The notes under the pieces were generated by a model that did no database searches, had not been told where the DNA came from, and saw only the letters and a program-made list of their open reading frames with translations. The position numbers were made by a program, and so were the translations under genes. DNA of 59,854 nucleotides from Solirubrobacter taibaiensis (GTDB lineage Bacteria; Actinomycetota; Thermoleophilia; Solirubrobacterales; Solirubrobacteraceae). The DNA lies in the NCBI GenBank assembly GCA_027587225.1, contig JAPDDQ010000045.1:1-59854 (forward strand), read 5' to 3'. Below, in pieces: positions 16,675-24,610 of the stretch. Each line of letters opens with the position of its first letter. Position 1 is the stretch's first letter.

Positions 16675-18044
16675 CTTCGTCTCCCTTCGAGTGGATTCGT
16701 CCGAAGTTCTTCGCGCGCGACACGACGCTGCTCGACCGCACGCTTGCGGCCCGACTCCGCGAGCCAGGCATCGCCGGGCGTTCGGTAGCCCGAGCCGCTG
16801 TAGTGCCAACGGCGCACGTCGCTGCTCCGGTCGCGCAGCTCGCCATTGCGACGCAGCACGTGCTCGTGGCGCGCCTGGCGCAACGCCGTGAACGTCGTCG
16901 AGTAGCGGCGGCTCTTGGTGAAGCAGTGGCCGCGGAACCCGAGCGAGTGCGCCCACCGGCGCAACTTGAGCGGGTGCAGCTCGCGGCGCAGCGCGAGGTT
17001 CCACGCGGTCTTCACGTAGCGCTGCACGTGCGGGCGAACGCGCAGGCGGTCGATGTCGTCGCCCTCCAGGCGGTACAGCAGCCCGCCGACCGCCTCGGTG
17101 GACTTGGTCGCGTACTTGGCGAGGTAGCGCGCGGTCAGCTTCGACGTCTCCTCGTCGAGTGCTCGCGCGTCGACTTGCCCACCCCAGCGGATCGGCCGGC
17201 CCGTCGCATTCGGCGGGGCGGGGGAGAGGAAGGATGCGTGTCGAGCCGCAGCCTGTGCCGCGTCGATCAGCAGCTGCTCGGTGAACCTCGCGGGTGGCGC
17301 CACGACCTCGCCGTTGTCGTCGAGCCCGTCGAGGCGCAGCACGCAGTGGAAGTGCAGCGCCCCGCGACGCTGGAACTCCGCCACCTTCACGTACGACACA
17401 CGCACGCGCAGCTTCTTCTGGCTCACCCCGACGAGGCGAGCGAGTTCGCGCGGGAGCTGGATCGCCGTCCGCCGCCACAGCTCGGGTGCGAGCGCGTTCC
17501 ACAGCACCGCGTGCTCGTAGTCAAAGCACTCCGCGCAGATCGGCTCGCCCAGACGCTCGTCGTCCTCGTCGTGGACCACCGAGCAACCGACCGGGAGGCC
17601 ATGCGGGCACGTCCCGCCATCGCGGCGAGGGCGGCAGCGACGTGCTTGGCCGCCGTCGACGCGACGCGAATGGACCGGACCGAAGCTCGGCGCCGTCAGT
17701 GTCAGGAACACCATCGGGTGCTCGGTGACCGACTCGGGCACGCCCTTGCCGCCGCGCATCCCGCTCGCCACGAGCTGGTAGGCGTCGCCGCGATAGACCT
17801 CGGCGCACGAGGGGCAGACGGCCTCGCGCCGGTTTCCGCAGCACTTGAGCAGCGTCCCGTCGGGCTCGTCTTCGGTCGAGTACGTGCGGACGACCTCGCC
17901 CGTCTTCGGATCGACTGAGTCGACGCGGCCCTTCAGCCGGAGGGGCCGGCGGCAGTAGCCCGTCGCGCGCAGCTGGCGCTCGAAGCGTTCCCACTCGTCC
18001 GGGTCAGCCGCACGAGCCAGCACGTTCTGCAGAGCCGTCGTCAT
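16671..18044 (-). CDS. RepSA-like replication initiator (HUH)
   Basis: Rolling-circle-type initiator of the excised element, 457 residues from the ATG at 18044, which overlaps the transfer ATPase stop (ATGA). It has zinc-binding cysteine clusters (CCGNRREAVCPSC, and later CPHG and CAEC), the metal-binding HUH motif in RRGALHFHCVLRLDG near residue 230, and a later TARYLAKYATKSTE segment with candidate nucleophile Tyr residues. Family knowledge: RepSA of pSAM2 nicks the element origin so that it replicates before transfer. The gene order rep-xis-int supports this. A frame open upstream of 18044 adds only eight residues. Confidence 0.9.
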   Translation of the reverse strand: MTTALQNVLARAADPDEWERFERQLRATGYCRRPLRLKGRVDSVDPKTGEVVRTYSTEDEPDGTLLKCCGNRREAVCPSCAEVYRGDAYQLVASGMRGGKGVPESVTEHPMVFLTLTAPSFGPVHSRRVDGGQARRCRPRRDGGTCPHGLPVGCSVVHDEDDERLGEPICAECFDYEHAVLWNALAPELWRRTAIQLPRELARLVGVSQKKLRVRVSYVKVAEFQRRGALHFHCVLRLDGLDDNGEVVAPPARFTEQLLIDAAQAAARHASFLSPAPPNATGRPIRWGGQVDARALDEETSKLTARYLAKYATKSTEAVGGLLYRLEGDDIDRLRVRPHVQRYVKTAWNLALRRELHPLKLRRWAHSLGFRGHCFTKSRRYSTTFTALRQARHEHVLRRNGELRDRSSDVRRWHYSGSGYRTPGDAWLAESGRKRAVEQRRVAREELRTNPLEGRRR

Positions 18045-19414
18045 GCGCCCACGCCCCCGGCAAGCCACTTGTCCGCCCTAGCGGCCGCCGCACGCTCAGA
18101 GATCGCCACGACGTCGTCGTCGCTGAGGTAGTAGCCGCGCATCCTCGTCGGCCGATCGCCTTCCGCGAGCAAGTAGCCCACGCCCCGCTGCGCGCCCGGG
18201 ATATCGGAGGCGTCCGCGCCGGCCGAAGCCCAGCCCTGGCCGAGGATCGTGTCCGAGGCCTGCGGCGTGGTGCACCGCATCGCCAAACGGAAGCCGAAGA
18301 GGTCCCGCAGTGCCGAGGGCACTACGTCGGCCCCGGGCTTCTGTGTCGCGGCGCAGACGATCACACCAGCGGCCCGTCCGCGAGCCACCACATCCCGCAG
18401 CAACTCGGCGAACTCCTTCTGGATCGCCTTCTCGGGCACCGTGAGGTAGAAGGCCAGCTCGTCGCAGACCACCAGGTGCAGCGGCAGCCCGTCGCCACGC
18501 CGCACCTTGCGCTGACCGTTCGCCAACAGCTCGCGATAGCGGTCATCCATCACGCCACGGACCTCCCGCAACAGCGCGAGCGCGTCCTCGCCGTTCGGTC
18601 CGGCGACCCGCTGAGCGACGGGTGCCCACGCCGCCAGCTCAACGAGCTTCCCGTCGAGGAGCCAGACACGAGTGTCGGGGTCCAGCGCCGCCGCGGCGAT
18701 CACGACGGAGAGCGCGGCCGACTTGCCCGCACCGGGCTCGCCGCCGATGAGCACGTTGCGTTCGACCAGCTCGACCGCCACCTGTTCGCCCCGCTCGTCG
18801 ACGCCCAGCGGGATCGGCTCCCAGAGTGAGAGCGCATTCGCGGTCGCCGCCGGCCACGACATAGGGGCTGCGTCCTCGAACGGATCGCGCTTGATCACAA
18901 GCACGCTCGCCCGCGCCGCGTCGCCGCGATCACGCAGCACTCGTACCTCACGCGCGCGCAGACACGCGGCAAGATGCTCTCGGCGAGCGTCCAGATCGCC
19001 GACCGACTGTCCTCGACGCACCCGCACGTCCAGCACGTCGCCCGCGGGCACGCGCGAGACCGACCACACGCCCGGGCACCGGAACGGACCCGCAGCGACG
19101 CCCGCGTCGATCGTTGCCCGCGCCCACGCCCGCCGGACGTGCATCGCCCGCAGCAGCGCGACCAACCAGCGTCGACTCATCGGGATCGCGAACACGACCC
19201 CGACAGCCACAGCAGCGACGATCCACCCCGCGATGCCGCCCACCAGGCGCTGCAGTCCGAGCAACGCCAGCAGAAACGCCAGCTCCAGGCGGACGCTCCA
19301 AGCAGCCCACGCCAGCCCGACCAGCAGCACTTCGAGCTCCACGCGATGCCGCTCACGACGCTGCGCACGCGACAGCTCGTCGACGACGTGCACCACTGAC
19401 GACCGCCGCCACAT
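18041..19414 (-). CDS. FtsK/SpoIIIE-type DNA transfer ATPase
   Basis: Membrane-anchored DNA translocase of 457 residues, like TraSA of pSAM2, which in AICEs moves double-stranded DNA between hyphae or cells. Two or three N-terminal hydrophobic helices (about 25-105) precede the motor domain. The Walker A motif is GGEPGAGKS near residue 228, and the Walker B region is HLVVCDELAFYL, followed by ATQKPGADVVPSALRD, typical of FtsK. It may also serve the damaged type IV secretion genes as a coupling protein. It lies 9 nt after the Pra-like gene and overlaps rep. Confidence 0.9.
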   Translation of the reverse strand: MWRRSSVVHVVDELSRAQRRERHRVELEVLLVGLAWAAWSVRLELAFLLALLGLQRLVGGIAGWIVAAVAVGVVFAIPMSRRWLVALLRAMHVRRAWARATIDAGVAAGPFRCPGVWSVSRVPAGDVLDVRVRRGQSVGDLDARREHLAACLRAREVRVLRDRGDAARASVLVIKRDPFEDAAPMSWPAATANALSLWEPIPLGVDERGEQVAVELVERNVLIGGEPGAGKSAALSVVIAAAALDPDTRVWLLDGKLVELAAWAPVAQRVAGPNGEDALALLREVRGVMDDRYRELLANGQRKVRRGDGLPLHLVVCDELAFYLTVPEKAIQKEFAELLRDVVARGRAAGVIVCAATQKPGADVVPSALRDLFGFRLAMRCTTPQASDTILGQGWASAGADASDIPGAQRGVGYLLAEGDRPTRMRGYYLSDDDVVAISERAAAARADKWLAGGVGA

Positions 19415-19423
19415 GACGCTGGC

Positions 19424-19771
19424 CTACGCCGTCGCCTTCTCGGCCGGCTTGCCGTTCGGCGACCCGCCGGCCACCCCGATGATCTTCACGCTGTTCGCGC
19501 GGAACGCGACGCCGGAGCGCTCGTTCATCGACCAGGGCATCGCCACGAGCCCGTCGAGCGCGAGCATCGCGCCCTGTGCCACCTGCGGATCACCAGCGAC
19601 CTTGACGGTGATGATCTGCGCGCCATCGGGATCGAGCGCGACGACCTGCAGGTTGAACAGCGGCTCGCCGTTGTCGTCGACCTTGTGCTGTCGCGTGTCG
19701 AAGTCCGTGACCGGGCGTGCTTCCGCCGCGGCCATGAACGTCATGCCGGACGTGTCGATGGGCAGCTTCAT
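19424..19771 (-). CDS. Pra-like integrative-element protein
   Basis: A 115-residue soluble protein starting at the ATG at 19771 (MKLPIDTSGMTFMAA). It is mostly beta-type with the pattern FNLQVVALDPDGAQIITVKV, then LVAMPWSMNERSGVAFRA. From memory this resembles proteins annotated as plasmid replication, integration and excision activators in actinomycete integrative elements; I hold that loosely. It is the first gene of the leftward operon (pra-like, tra, rep, xis, HTH, int) and its promoter faces the XRE repressor gene, so it should be the first product made upon derepression. Confidence 0.6.
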   Translation of the reverse strand: MKLPIDTSGMTFMAAAEARPVTDFDTRQHKVDDNGEPLFNLQVVALDPDGAQIITVKVAGDPQVAQGAMLALDGLVAMPWSMNERSGVAFRANSVKIIGVAGGSPNGKPAEKATA

Positions 19772-19829
19772 GACGGACCCCGCTTCGTTGTCGGCTGAAC
19801 GGACACTAGACCTCCTAGTCCCTCGCAAT

Positions 19830-19898
19830 ACGACTAATACGTCTACAACCGTAGCGACCAATCCGTCTTCTTGTCAACGACTCATACGTCTGTACCAT
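19830..19898. promoter_or_regulatory. Divergent promoter with paired operators
   Basis: Two 15-bp sites differ at one base: ACGACTAATACGTCT at 19830-19844 and ACGACTCATACGTCT at 19877-19891, 47 bp start to start, each with GAC/GTC half-symmetry. A rightward promoter TTGTCA (19871-19876), 16 bp, TACCAT (19893-19898) would give a nearly leaderless XRE message. A leftward TTGACA (19872-19877) with TACGGT (19848-19853) could drive the integrative operon. The second site fills the rightward spacer, so repressor binding would control its own gene. A further inverted sequence CTAG-acctc-CTAG lies at about 19805-19818. Confidence 0.6.
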
Positions 19899-19909
19899 GA
19901 CCTCACGCC

Positions 19910-20533
19910 ATGGAAGCCAGCGAGACCGAGCCTCAATTCGGCGAGATCATCAAGCGGCTACGCCAAGAAGCAGGGCTGTCGCAAGCAGGCCTCGCGGCCG
20001 CGGTCGGCATCCACACCCGCCAGATCACCCGATACGAGAGCGGCGATCAACAGCCGGCCCTTGGCGTCGCGCAGCGACTCGCCCAAGCACTCGGCGTCAC
20101 GCTCGACGAGCTCGCCGGCGCCGCGGGCGACCGCATCAAACTCGATGGCACCTGGTGGACGGCCTGGCAGACGTTTAACGACGGCAAGGAAGTCATCGCG
20201 ACGCAGCCGGTTGGTTTGACGCAGCACGGGTCGACGATCCAAATCGAAGCGCTGGAGCGCAGCTCCGAGAACGAGCGTGGCGGCTACCTCTGGCGAGGCG
20301 AGCTTCGCCTCTGGGACGGCCAGATCTTGATGGGCTACTACGCGGCAGCCGACGGCAACGTCCGCTCAAAGGGCACCATGTACTTCGTGCTCCACGCCCA
20401 AGGCGAGTACGCCCACGGTCGCTGGGTCGGCCTGTCCTACGACGGTCCGGTTGTCACAGGTCTGGCGGCACTGGCGAGAACACGAGAGCAGGCTCAGATC
20501 GTCATCCGGAGCGAACAGGAGGTACGGCGATGA
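19910..20533 (+). CDS. XRE-family repressor of the element
   Basis: The 207-residue regulator has an N-terminal Cro/CI-type HTH (FGEIIKRLRQEAGLSQAGLA, then HTRQITRYESGDQQPALGVA, residues about 10-65). The C-terminal domain of about 130 residues is rich in beta strands (GTWWTAWQTFNDGKE, then GGYLWRGELRLWDGQILMGY). That domain is not recognised; it may sense a ligand or the host state. The gene is divergent from the pra/tra/rep/int operon with operators between, the standard layout for control of an integrated element. Its stop overlaps the cutA start by 4 nt. Confidence 0.85.
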   Translation: MEASETEPQFGEIIKRLRQEAGLSQAGLAAAVGIHTRQITRYESGDQQPALGVAQRLAQALGVTLDELAGAAGDRIKLDGTWWTAWQTFNDGKEVIATQPVGLTQHGSTIQIEALERSSENERGGYLWRGELRLWDGQILMGYYAAADGNVRSKGTMYFVLHAQGEYAHGRWVGLSYDGPVVTGLAALARTREQAQIVIRSEQEVRR

Positions 20534-20856
20534 GCGACGAACTCTGCGAGGTTGTCATCACGGCGCCAGACCGTAGCTGGCTCGTCGAGACGTGTCGCCA
20601 GCTGGTCGAAGCGAAGCTCGCGTCGTCCGCTCACGTCGTGCATCCAGTAACCAGCATCTATCGCTGGGATGGACGTGTGCACGAAGCGATAGAGGCGCGC
20701 GCGTTCTTGCGCTCGCGACGGGCCTCTGTGGACGAGATTGTGGCCTACGTGATCCCTCGGCATCCCTACGACGTTCCGAACGTCACTGCTACTGCCATCG
20801 TGGGGGGCAATCCCAGCTACTTGCAGTGGGTACGCGATGCGACTGTCGAGGTGTGA
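20530..20856 (+). CDS. cutA: CutA1-like protein
   Basis: A 108-residue member of the CutA1 (divalent cation tolerance) family. The conserved core is visible: CEVVITAPDRSWLVETCRQL, LVEAKLASSAHV, TSIYRWDGRVHEAIEARAFL and YVIPRHPYDVPNVTA. CutA proteins form PII-like trimers; a copper tolerance role is disputed, and nucleotide or regulatory binding has been proposed for the fold. It sits inside the integrated element and is translationally coupled to the XRE regulator, so it may modulate that repressor rather than act in metal tolerance. That link is inference. Confidence 0.88.
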   Translation: MSDELCEVVITAPDRSWLVETCRQLVEAKLASSAHVVHPVTSIYRWDGRVHEAIEARAFLRSRRASVDEIVAYVIPRHPYDVPNVTATAIVGGNPSYLQWVRDATVEV

Positions 20857-21020
20857 TCTCGTGGGGGCGCAGCAGCGACAGCCGGTCCCCAGAGCCTCGA
20901 GCCCCACGTGAGCAGCGCGGTTGCGCCGCTGCGACAACGCCCATACATCTCGACAGCTGCAGGAGCAATCCAGGAGCGGCGGTGTTCCGTCAGCGTCACC
21001 AGCTAGCGTCCGCACTAAAG

Positions 21021-21467
21021 ATGGAACCCTATGACTCGCACGAGTTGGACGCTGAACTCCGCAAGCATGCCGTAACGATGGTTCAGCAGGTGCACGAGGC
21101 ACGCGATCGAGTCGAGCGTCTCCGTCAACTGCTTAGCGCAGCCGAACAGGCGCTGGAAAAAGACGAGCGGCTACTCGAACACATCCAGGGCGTCATGCCG
21201 TCCGCCACCACCCCAACCCTCGACGTTCTCGACGAGCGCCTGCGTGGCGCGCGCCTTCGCGAGATCGCGCTGCAGGTCTTGGAGTCCCGTGCCCAGCCCG
21301 GGCAGTCGGTGCACTACCGCGAGTGGTATGGCTGGCTCCGCGAGGAAGGATTTGCGATCGGCGGTCGAGATCCGCTTGCGACGTTCCTCGCCCAGATCAC
21401 TCGGGTTGACGGAGTGCAGCGCGTGGGCGGCGCACGCTCAGGCCGCTATACGCTCGTCCGCTCGTAA
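21021..21467 (+). CDS. Coiled-coil protein with HARE-HTH-like domain
   Basis: A 148-residue protein, start taken at the ATG at 21021. Residues about 10-60 are a coiled coil (RDRVERLRQLLSAAEQALEK). Residues about 75-147 look like a winged helix of the HARE-HTH type (LREIALQVLESRAQPGQSVH, then YREWYGWLREEGFAIGG and GRYTLVRS), a fold seen in chromatin proteins and restriction enzymes. The 3' end overlaps the convergent exonuclease gene by 22 bp. The region 20857-21020 before it holds no other gene that I can support. It could belong to the defence cargo or be a stand-alone regulator. Confidence 0.65.
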   Translation: MEPYDSHELDAELRKHAVTMVQQVHEARDRVERLRQLLSAAEQALEKDERLLEHIQGVMPSATTPTLDVLDERLRGARLREIALQVLESRAQPGQSVHYREWYGWLREEGFAIGGRDPLATFLAQITRVDGVQRVGGARSGRYTLVRS

Positions 21468-22024
21468 AGCGAGACGAAGATCTGTCCCTGCTCGATCGCG
21501 TCGTCGAGCGCGTTATGGGTGTGCGGACTGGCGGGTAGCAACGAGGCCGGCAGGTCGTCCTTGCCCGCTCGGTCGAGAACAGTCCGCTGCTGAGCCCAGA
21601 ACATCGTCTTCATGTCTAGGCACGAGGAGAACCCAAACGGCGACGTCCCCGATCCAAACTTCAGGAAGTACCACTGAATGAAGGGCCAGTCGTAAGCCAG
21701 GGGCCAAGCCACGAGCACAGGGCGATGATCTTCTGAAACGGACGCAATCCACTCCGCGGCGGCTGACATCGCGTCATCCGGTTCTGTGCCAGTACGTGTG
21801 AGAAGGTCGCGATCAAGGCCGGACACTGCAAGAGCAGCCGGGTCGAACCGGTCTGAGATCGGCTTGAGTTCGCGGTAGAACGTCGTCTCGCCGGGGACGG
21901 CCGGGAAGAACGTCGTTCCGTCGTGCCTCGCCGCGACCGCGAATCCGACGGACAGCATCGAGTGCGTGCCTGGTGAAGGGCCATCGGCCTCAATGTCTGC
22001 GGAGATGTAGATGTCTCGCCGCAT
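21446..22024 (-). CDS. DEDDh 3'-5' exonuclease-like protein (CBASS-linked)
   Basis: A 192-residue nuclease of the DnaQ/oligoribonuclease fold. The Asp10-x-Glu12 motif is in ISADIEADG, the second Asp motif in VAWPLAYDWPF, and the last motif in HTHNALDDA with His170 and Asp175. It starts at the ATG at 22024, 2 nt after the effector stop, so it is the fifth gene of the CBASS operon. Exonuclease accessory genes have been noted next to other CBASS loci (called Cap18, from memory). It could trim nucleic acid or degrade the cyclic oligonucleotide signal; neither can be shown from sequence. Confidence 0.8.
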   Translation of the reverse strand: MRRDIYISADIEADGPSPGTHSMLSVGFAVAARHDGTTFFPAVPGETTFYRELKPISDRFDPAALAVSGLDRDLLTRTGTEPDDAMSAAAEWIASVSEDHRPVLVAWPLAYDWPFIQWYFLKFGSGTSPFGFSSCLDMKTMFWAQQRTVLDRAGKDDLPASLLPASPHTHNALDDAIEQGQIFVSLYERTSV

Positions 22025-22026
22025 CG

Positions 22027-23187
22027 TCAACCTACGAGTCGCGCCGCGGCGACCAGCGGCGCGCGCGTCCCGAACTTGCGGAGATGCTCGCGCAGCAGAT
22101 CCTGCGACTCGCGCGATGGCTGAGCTGTAGACCAGAAATGACACGGAAGTTTGTCCGCGTCGAACGGCAGGCGTTCTCCCGCTCGTGCCGTGACAATGAT
22201 CCGATGGCCACGCCCGAGGGCGTACCCCAGTTCCATGTAGCAATTGGGCCGCTGCCCAGTCAGATCCACAAGGACGGTGTCCGATCGGTAGATGTGCTCG
22301 AAGATCTCGGCATTCATCCACGCCCCGTCTTGCCGCTCCTGAGAGAGGTCTATGACGCGGAGGCCCGTCTCGCTCAGCACGGGATCGCTCACGTCGCGGA
22401 AGAAGCGCTCCACATCGCCGAAATGCTCATGGTCGGCATTCAGAAGGCGAACACAGAATGCCCGAGGAAGCTCAAGGTCGTTCAGCAGCTTCAACGCTCG
22501 CTCAGCTAGGACGGCTGGTGCCGGGCGCACGCCGCCCATGCTCAACGCAGCGAGGCGTGCTCCGGGTGGGCTGCCGTCGGCAAGACGTAGAAAGGCCGCT
22601 GGATTGGACATTGCGCGGCGCGCAAGTCCAGTGCCGCCTCCTTGCGCACCGTCGCGCTGCGACGATCCGAGACTGACGTCGATCGGAACCACAGGTCGTC
22701 CATTCGCGGCGTAGAGATTCACGAGATCCTCCACGCCGGCACCGCCACTCAACGTCATGAGGATGCCTCCAACGTCGGCTTGTTCGCGGCGTACGAGGGC
22801 CCCCGATCGCCACGTATCGGGAAGCAACCGCAGATCAAGCGCCCCGGCTTCTGTGAGGTCAGTAAGGAGTGCCGCTCCCCATTCGGGGACCTGCTCGTAC
22901 GCGCGGCGCGAGCCCCTCAAAACCAGCGCCGGTCCGTTCGTCCCGTATGACTGGGCACCGCCTTGGCGCACGGCCCTCGCCACGGCCGAGATTACGGTCC
23001 AATCGAAGATGATCGAAAGATCCGAATCGTCCTGATGTGTGGGGGAGCCCGCGACTCCGGCGACGATCGTGCCGCCGCGGCTGGTCCATCCGCTAACGAC
23101 CTGATCCACAAATGAATGCGTTTCCCGAAGGAGGACGGCATCGCAGTCCGCTCCTGCACTTCCAGTGATATGCAGCGTGCGCGGCAT
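22027..23187 (-). CDS. CBASS effector candidate: SLOG-like plus TIR/NDT-like domain
   Basis: A 386-residue protein with two parts. Residues about 1-200 look like a SLOG (LOG/DprA-type) nucleotide-binding domain of the STALD kind: RTLHITGSAGADCDAVLLRE, GGTIVAGVAGSPTH, GGILMTLSGGAGVEDLV, then NGRPVVPIDVSLG. Residues about 245-375 resemble nucleoside 2-deoxyribosyltransferase/TIR-like domains: NAEIFEHIYRSDTVLVDLTG, then CYMELGYALGRGHRIIVTA and LPFDADKLP. The ATG at 23187 overlaps the TRIP13-like stop (TGATG). Position and architecture suggest a cyclic nucleotide sensed by SLOG switches on a base- or NAD-directed hydrolase. NucC is the usual effector in this slot. Confidence 0.75.
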   Translation of the reverse strand: MPRTLHITGSAGADCDAVLLRETHSFVDQVVSGWTSRGGTIVAGVAGSPTHQDDSDLSIIFDWTVISAVARAVRQGGAQSYGTNGPALVLRGSRRAYEQVPEWGAALLTDLTEAGALDLRLLPDTWRSGALVRREQADVGGILMTLSGGAGVEDLVNLYAANGRPVVPIDVSLGSSQRDGAQGGGTGLARRAMSNPAAFLRLADGSPPGARLAALSMGGVRPAPAVLAERALKLLNDLELPRAFCVRLLNADHEHFGDVERFFRDVSDPVLSETGLRVIDLSQERQDGAWMNAEIFEHIYRSDTVLVDLTGQRPNCYMELGYALGRGHRIIVTARAGERLPFDADKLPCHFWSTAQPSRESQDLLREHLRKFGTRAPLVAAARLVG

Positions 23188-24101
23188 CAAGCCTGAACGG
23201 CGTCGATCAAGGCCGGAGAGGGTCGCATGCACGTCGCTATGGCAAGCAGGTCGTCTCCCGTCATCGGGCGGTCGGGGAACGCGCGGAGCAATGCTTCGGG
23301 GATCAAACGAGTCCGAAGATCGGAGAATGTGAAGCCTAAGCCTTCGTTACGCTCGGGGCCGGTTAGGTCGACGACTTCGTCGAGCACCGCGCCGTCGATC
23401 TCGAACCCTTGGGTGTCGTGCCGCAGTAGAGCAAGCCGTTGCTCCTCGTCTGGCCGATCGAATCGCTCTTGTATCCCAGCACGTCTCAGGAGTGCGGGGT
23501 CGAGCGCGGCGGCGCGATTCGTCGCCAGGAACACGAGCACCCGTCCCCCGAGTCGCCTCGTGTCGTCGATCTTCTGGATGAGCGTATTGACCGCGACCTT
23601 GTCCTCGTGATGGTGATGTATGGCGTCGCGGCTGGCGCCGAGCGAATCTGCCTCGTCGATGACCAGGAACGCGAGCCGACGTTTGCCAGCCTGTTGCTCA
23701 ACAACCGTAAACGCCTCGTTGATTAGGTGGCTCATCTGACCGACGTGACCCGTGCCACGAACGCGTGTCGAGAGCTTCATGAGCTGGCCCTCGCGACGCG
23801 TCAACCTTACGAGCCGGTCGGCTGCGCACTCCGCGAAAGCGGTCTTTCCTGTCCCTACATCGCCTGCTAGGACGACGAGCGGATACCTGTCGGCCATCAG
23901 CCGGATCACTGGTGCGTCGGCTTCGTGGAACCGCTTTGCCCACGCCCCGACGCTGTCCGGGTCGAGGAGCGCCTGAAGGGAGCGGCCCACTCGCTCGAAC
24001 CGGCGATCGAAACCAACTAGATCGGTGGCTATGGCGTCCAACCGTGCATCGGGAAGCGCGATGTCGAGCTCGAACAAGGAATCGCGGCTATTGGACATCA
24101 C
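23187..24101 (-). CDS. cap6: TRIP13/Pch2-like AAA+ ATPase (Cap6)
   Basis: A 304-residue AAA+ remodeller. The Walker A motif GDVGTGKT is at residues 80-87, Walker B LVIDEADSLGASR at about 147-159, and a sensor-1 region is at VLVFLATNRAAALDPALLRR. The sensor-2/lid area follows with FDRPDEEQRLALL. The DEADSLGASR pattern recalls eukaryotic TRIP13. In type III CBASS this ATPase disassembles the HORMA-CD-NTase complex to limit activation. The start overlaps the HORMA stop by 4 nt (ATGA), and the order CD-NTase, HORMA, TRIP13, effector matches the E. coli CdnC operon. Confidence 0.88.
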   Translation of the reverse strand: MMSNSRDSLFELDIALPDARLDAIATDLVGFDRRFERVGRSLQALLDPDSVGAWAKRFHEADAPVIRLMADRYPLVVLAGDVGTGKTAFAECAADRLVRLTRREGQLMKLSTRVRGTGHVGQMSHLINEAFTVVEQQAGKRRLAFLVIDEADSLGASRDAIHHHHEDKVAVNTLIQKIDDTRRLGGRVLVFLATNRAAALDPALLRRAGIQERFDRPDEEQRLALLRHDTQGFEIDGAVLDEVVDLTGPERNEGLGFTFSDLRTRLIPEALLRAFPDRPMTGDDLLAIATCMRPSPALIDAVQA

Positions 24102-24610
24102 GCCTGCCCTTCGAAGATCGTTCGCTCCATGCCGTACGCGTTAGAGGCGTAACGACGATCGAACCTCCCCGCCATGCCCGGGTAGGACGTATCGATGTCC
24201 GTCGCGCTCCAGTAGAGATCGCATTCGTTCTGCACGAAAGTCGCGCGCTGTTGCTCCGTGAGCGCCCACCAGTCCGTACTGTGGCCTACGACGACACGAA
24301 GATCGCCGCCGATCTGCCGAGGCCACAAGTTGTTTCCGGGTCGATCGGTCTCCCAACCAGAGGCGGACGTCGATACTGCGTAGCGCGCAGCACGGATCTC
24401 CTTGCGCGCGCTGTTACGGAGCACGATGTCGACTCGGTCGAGATACCGGCGCTGCGCCATCAGCTTGACGTCGTGGCAGACGGCAGCCACGTGATCTCGA
24501 CCAACGAGACCGGTTGCTTGGGCGATCATGTAGTAGTCCGCGGCGAAGCGGTCAACGACCTTCCCGACGTCTGTGATCGTGTACGTGGATGTCTGAGTGA
24601 GGGTGCTCAC
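24098..24610 (-). CDS. cap7: Bacterial HORMA-domain protein (Cap7)
   Basis: A 170-residue protein. It starts at a GTG at 24610 that overlaps the CD-NTase stop (GTGA), with GGAGG upstream. The text fits the bacterial HORMA-1 family: TYTITDVGKVVDRFAADYYM, IAQATGLVGRDHVAAVCHDV, KLMAQRRYLDRVDIVL, then RPGNNLWPRQIGGDLRVVV and a C-terminal DRRYASNAYGMERTIFE. Family knowledge: HORMA binds a peptide trigger, closes around it and activates the CD-NTase. One HORMA gene is present here, not the two seen in some operons. The remote fold is supported by both sequence flavour and neighbours. Confidence 0.85.
   Translation of the reverse strand: MSTLTQTSTYTITDVGKVVDRFAADYYMIAQATGLVGRDHVAAVCHDVKLMAQRRYLDRVDIVLRNSARKEIRAARYAVSTSASGWETDRPGNNLWPRQIGGDLRVVVGHSTDWWALTEQQRATFVQNECDLYWSATDIDTSYPGMAGRFDRRYASNAYGMERTIFEGQA

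Noticed and set aside
20592..21020. N-terminal extension of the HARE-HTH protein
   Set aside because: The extension would run through the cutA gene in another frame and is Arg/Ser-rich; the ATG at 21021 starts the plausible protein.
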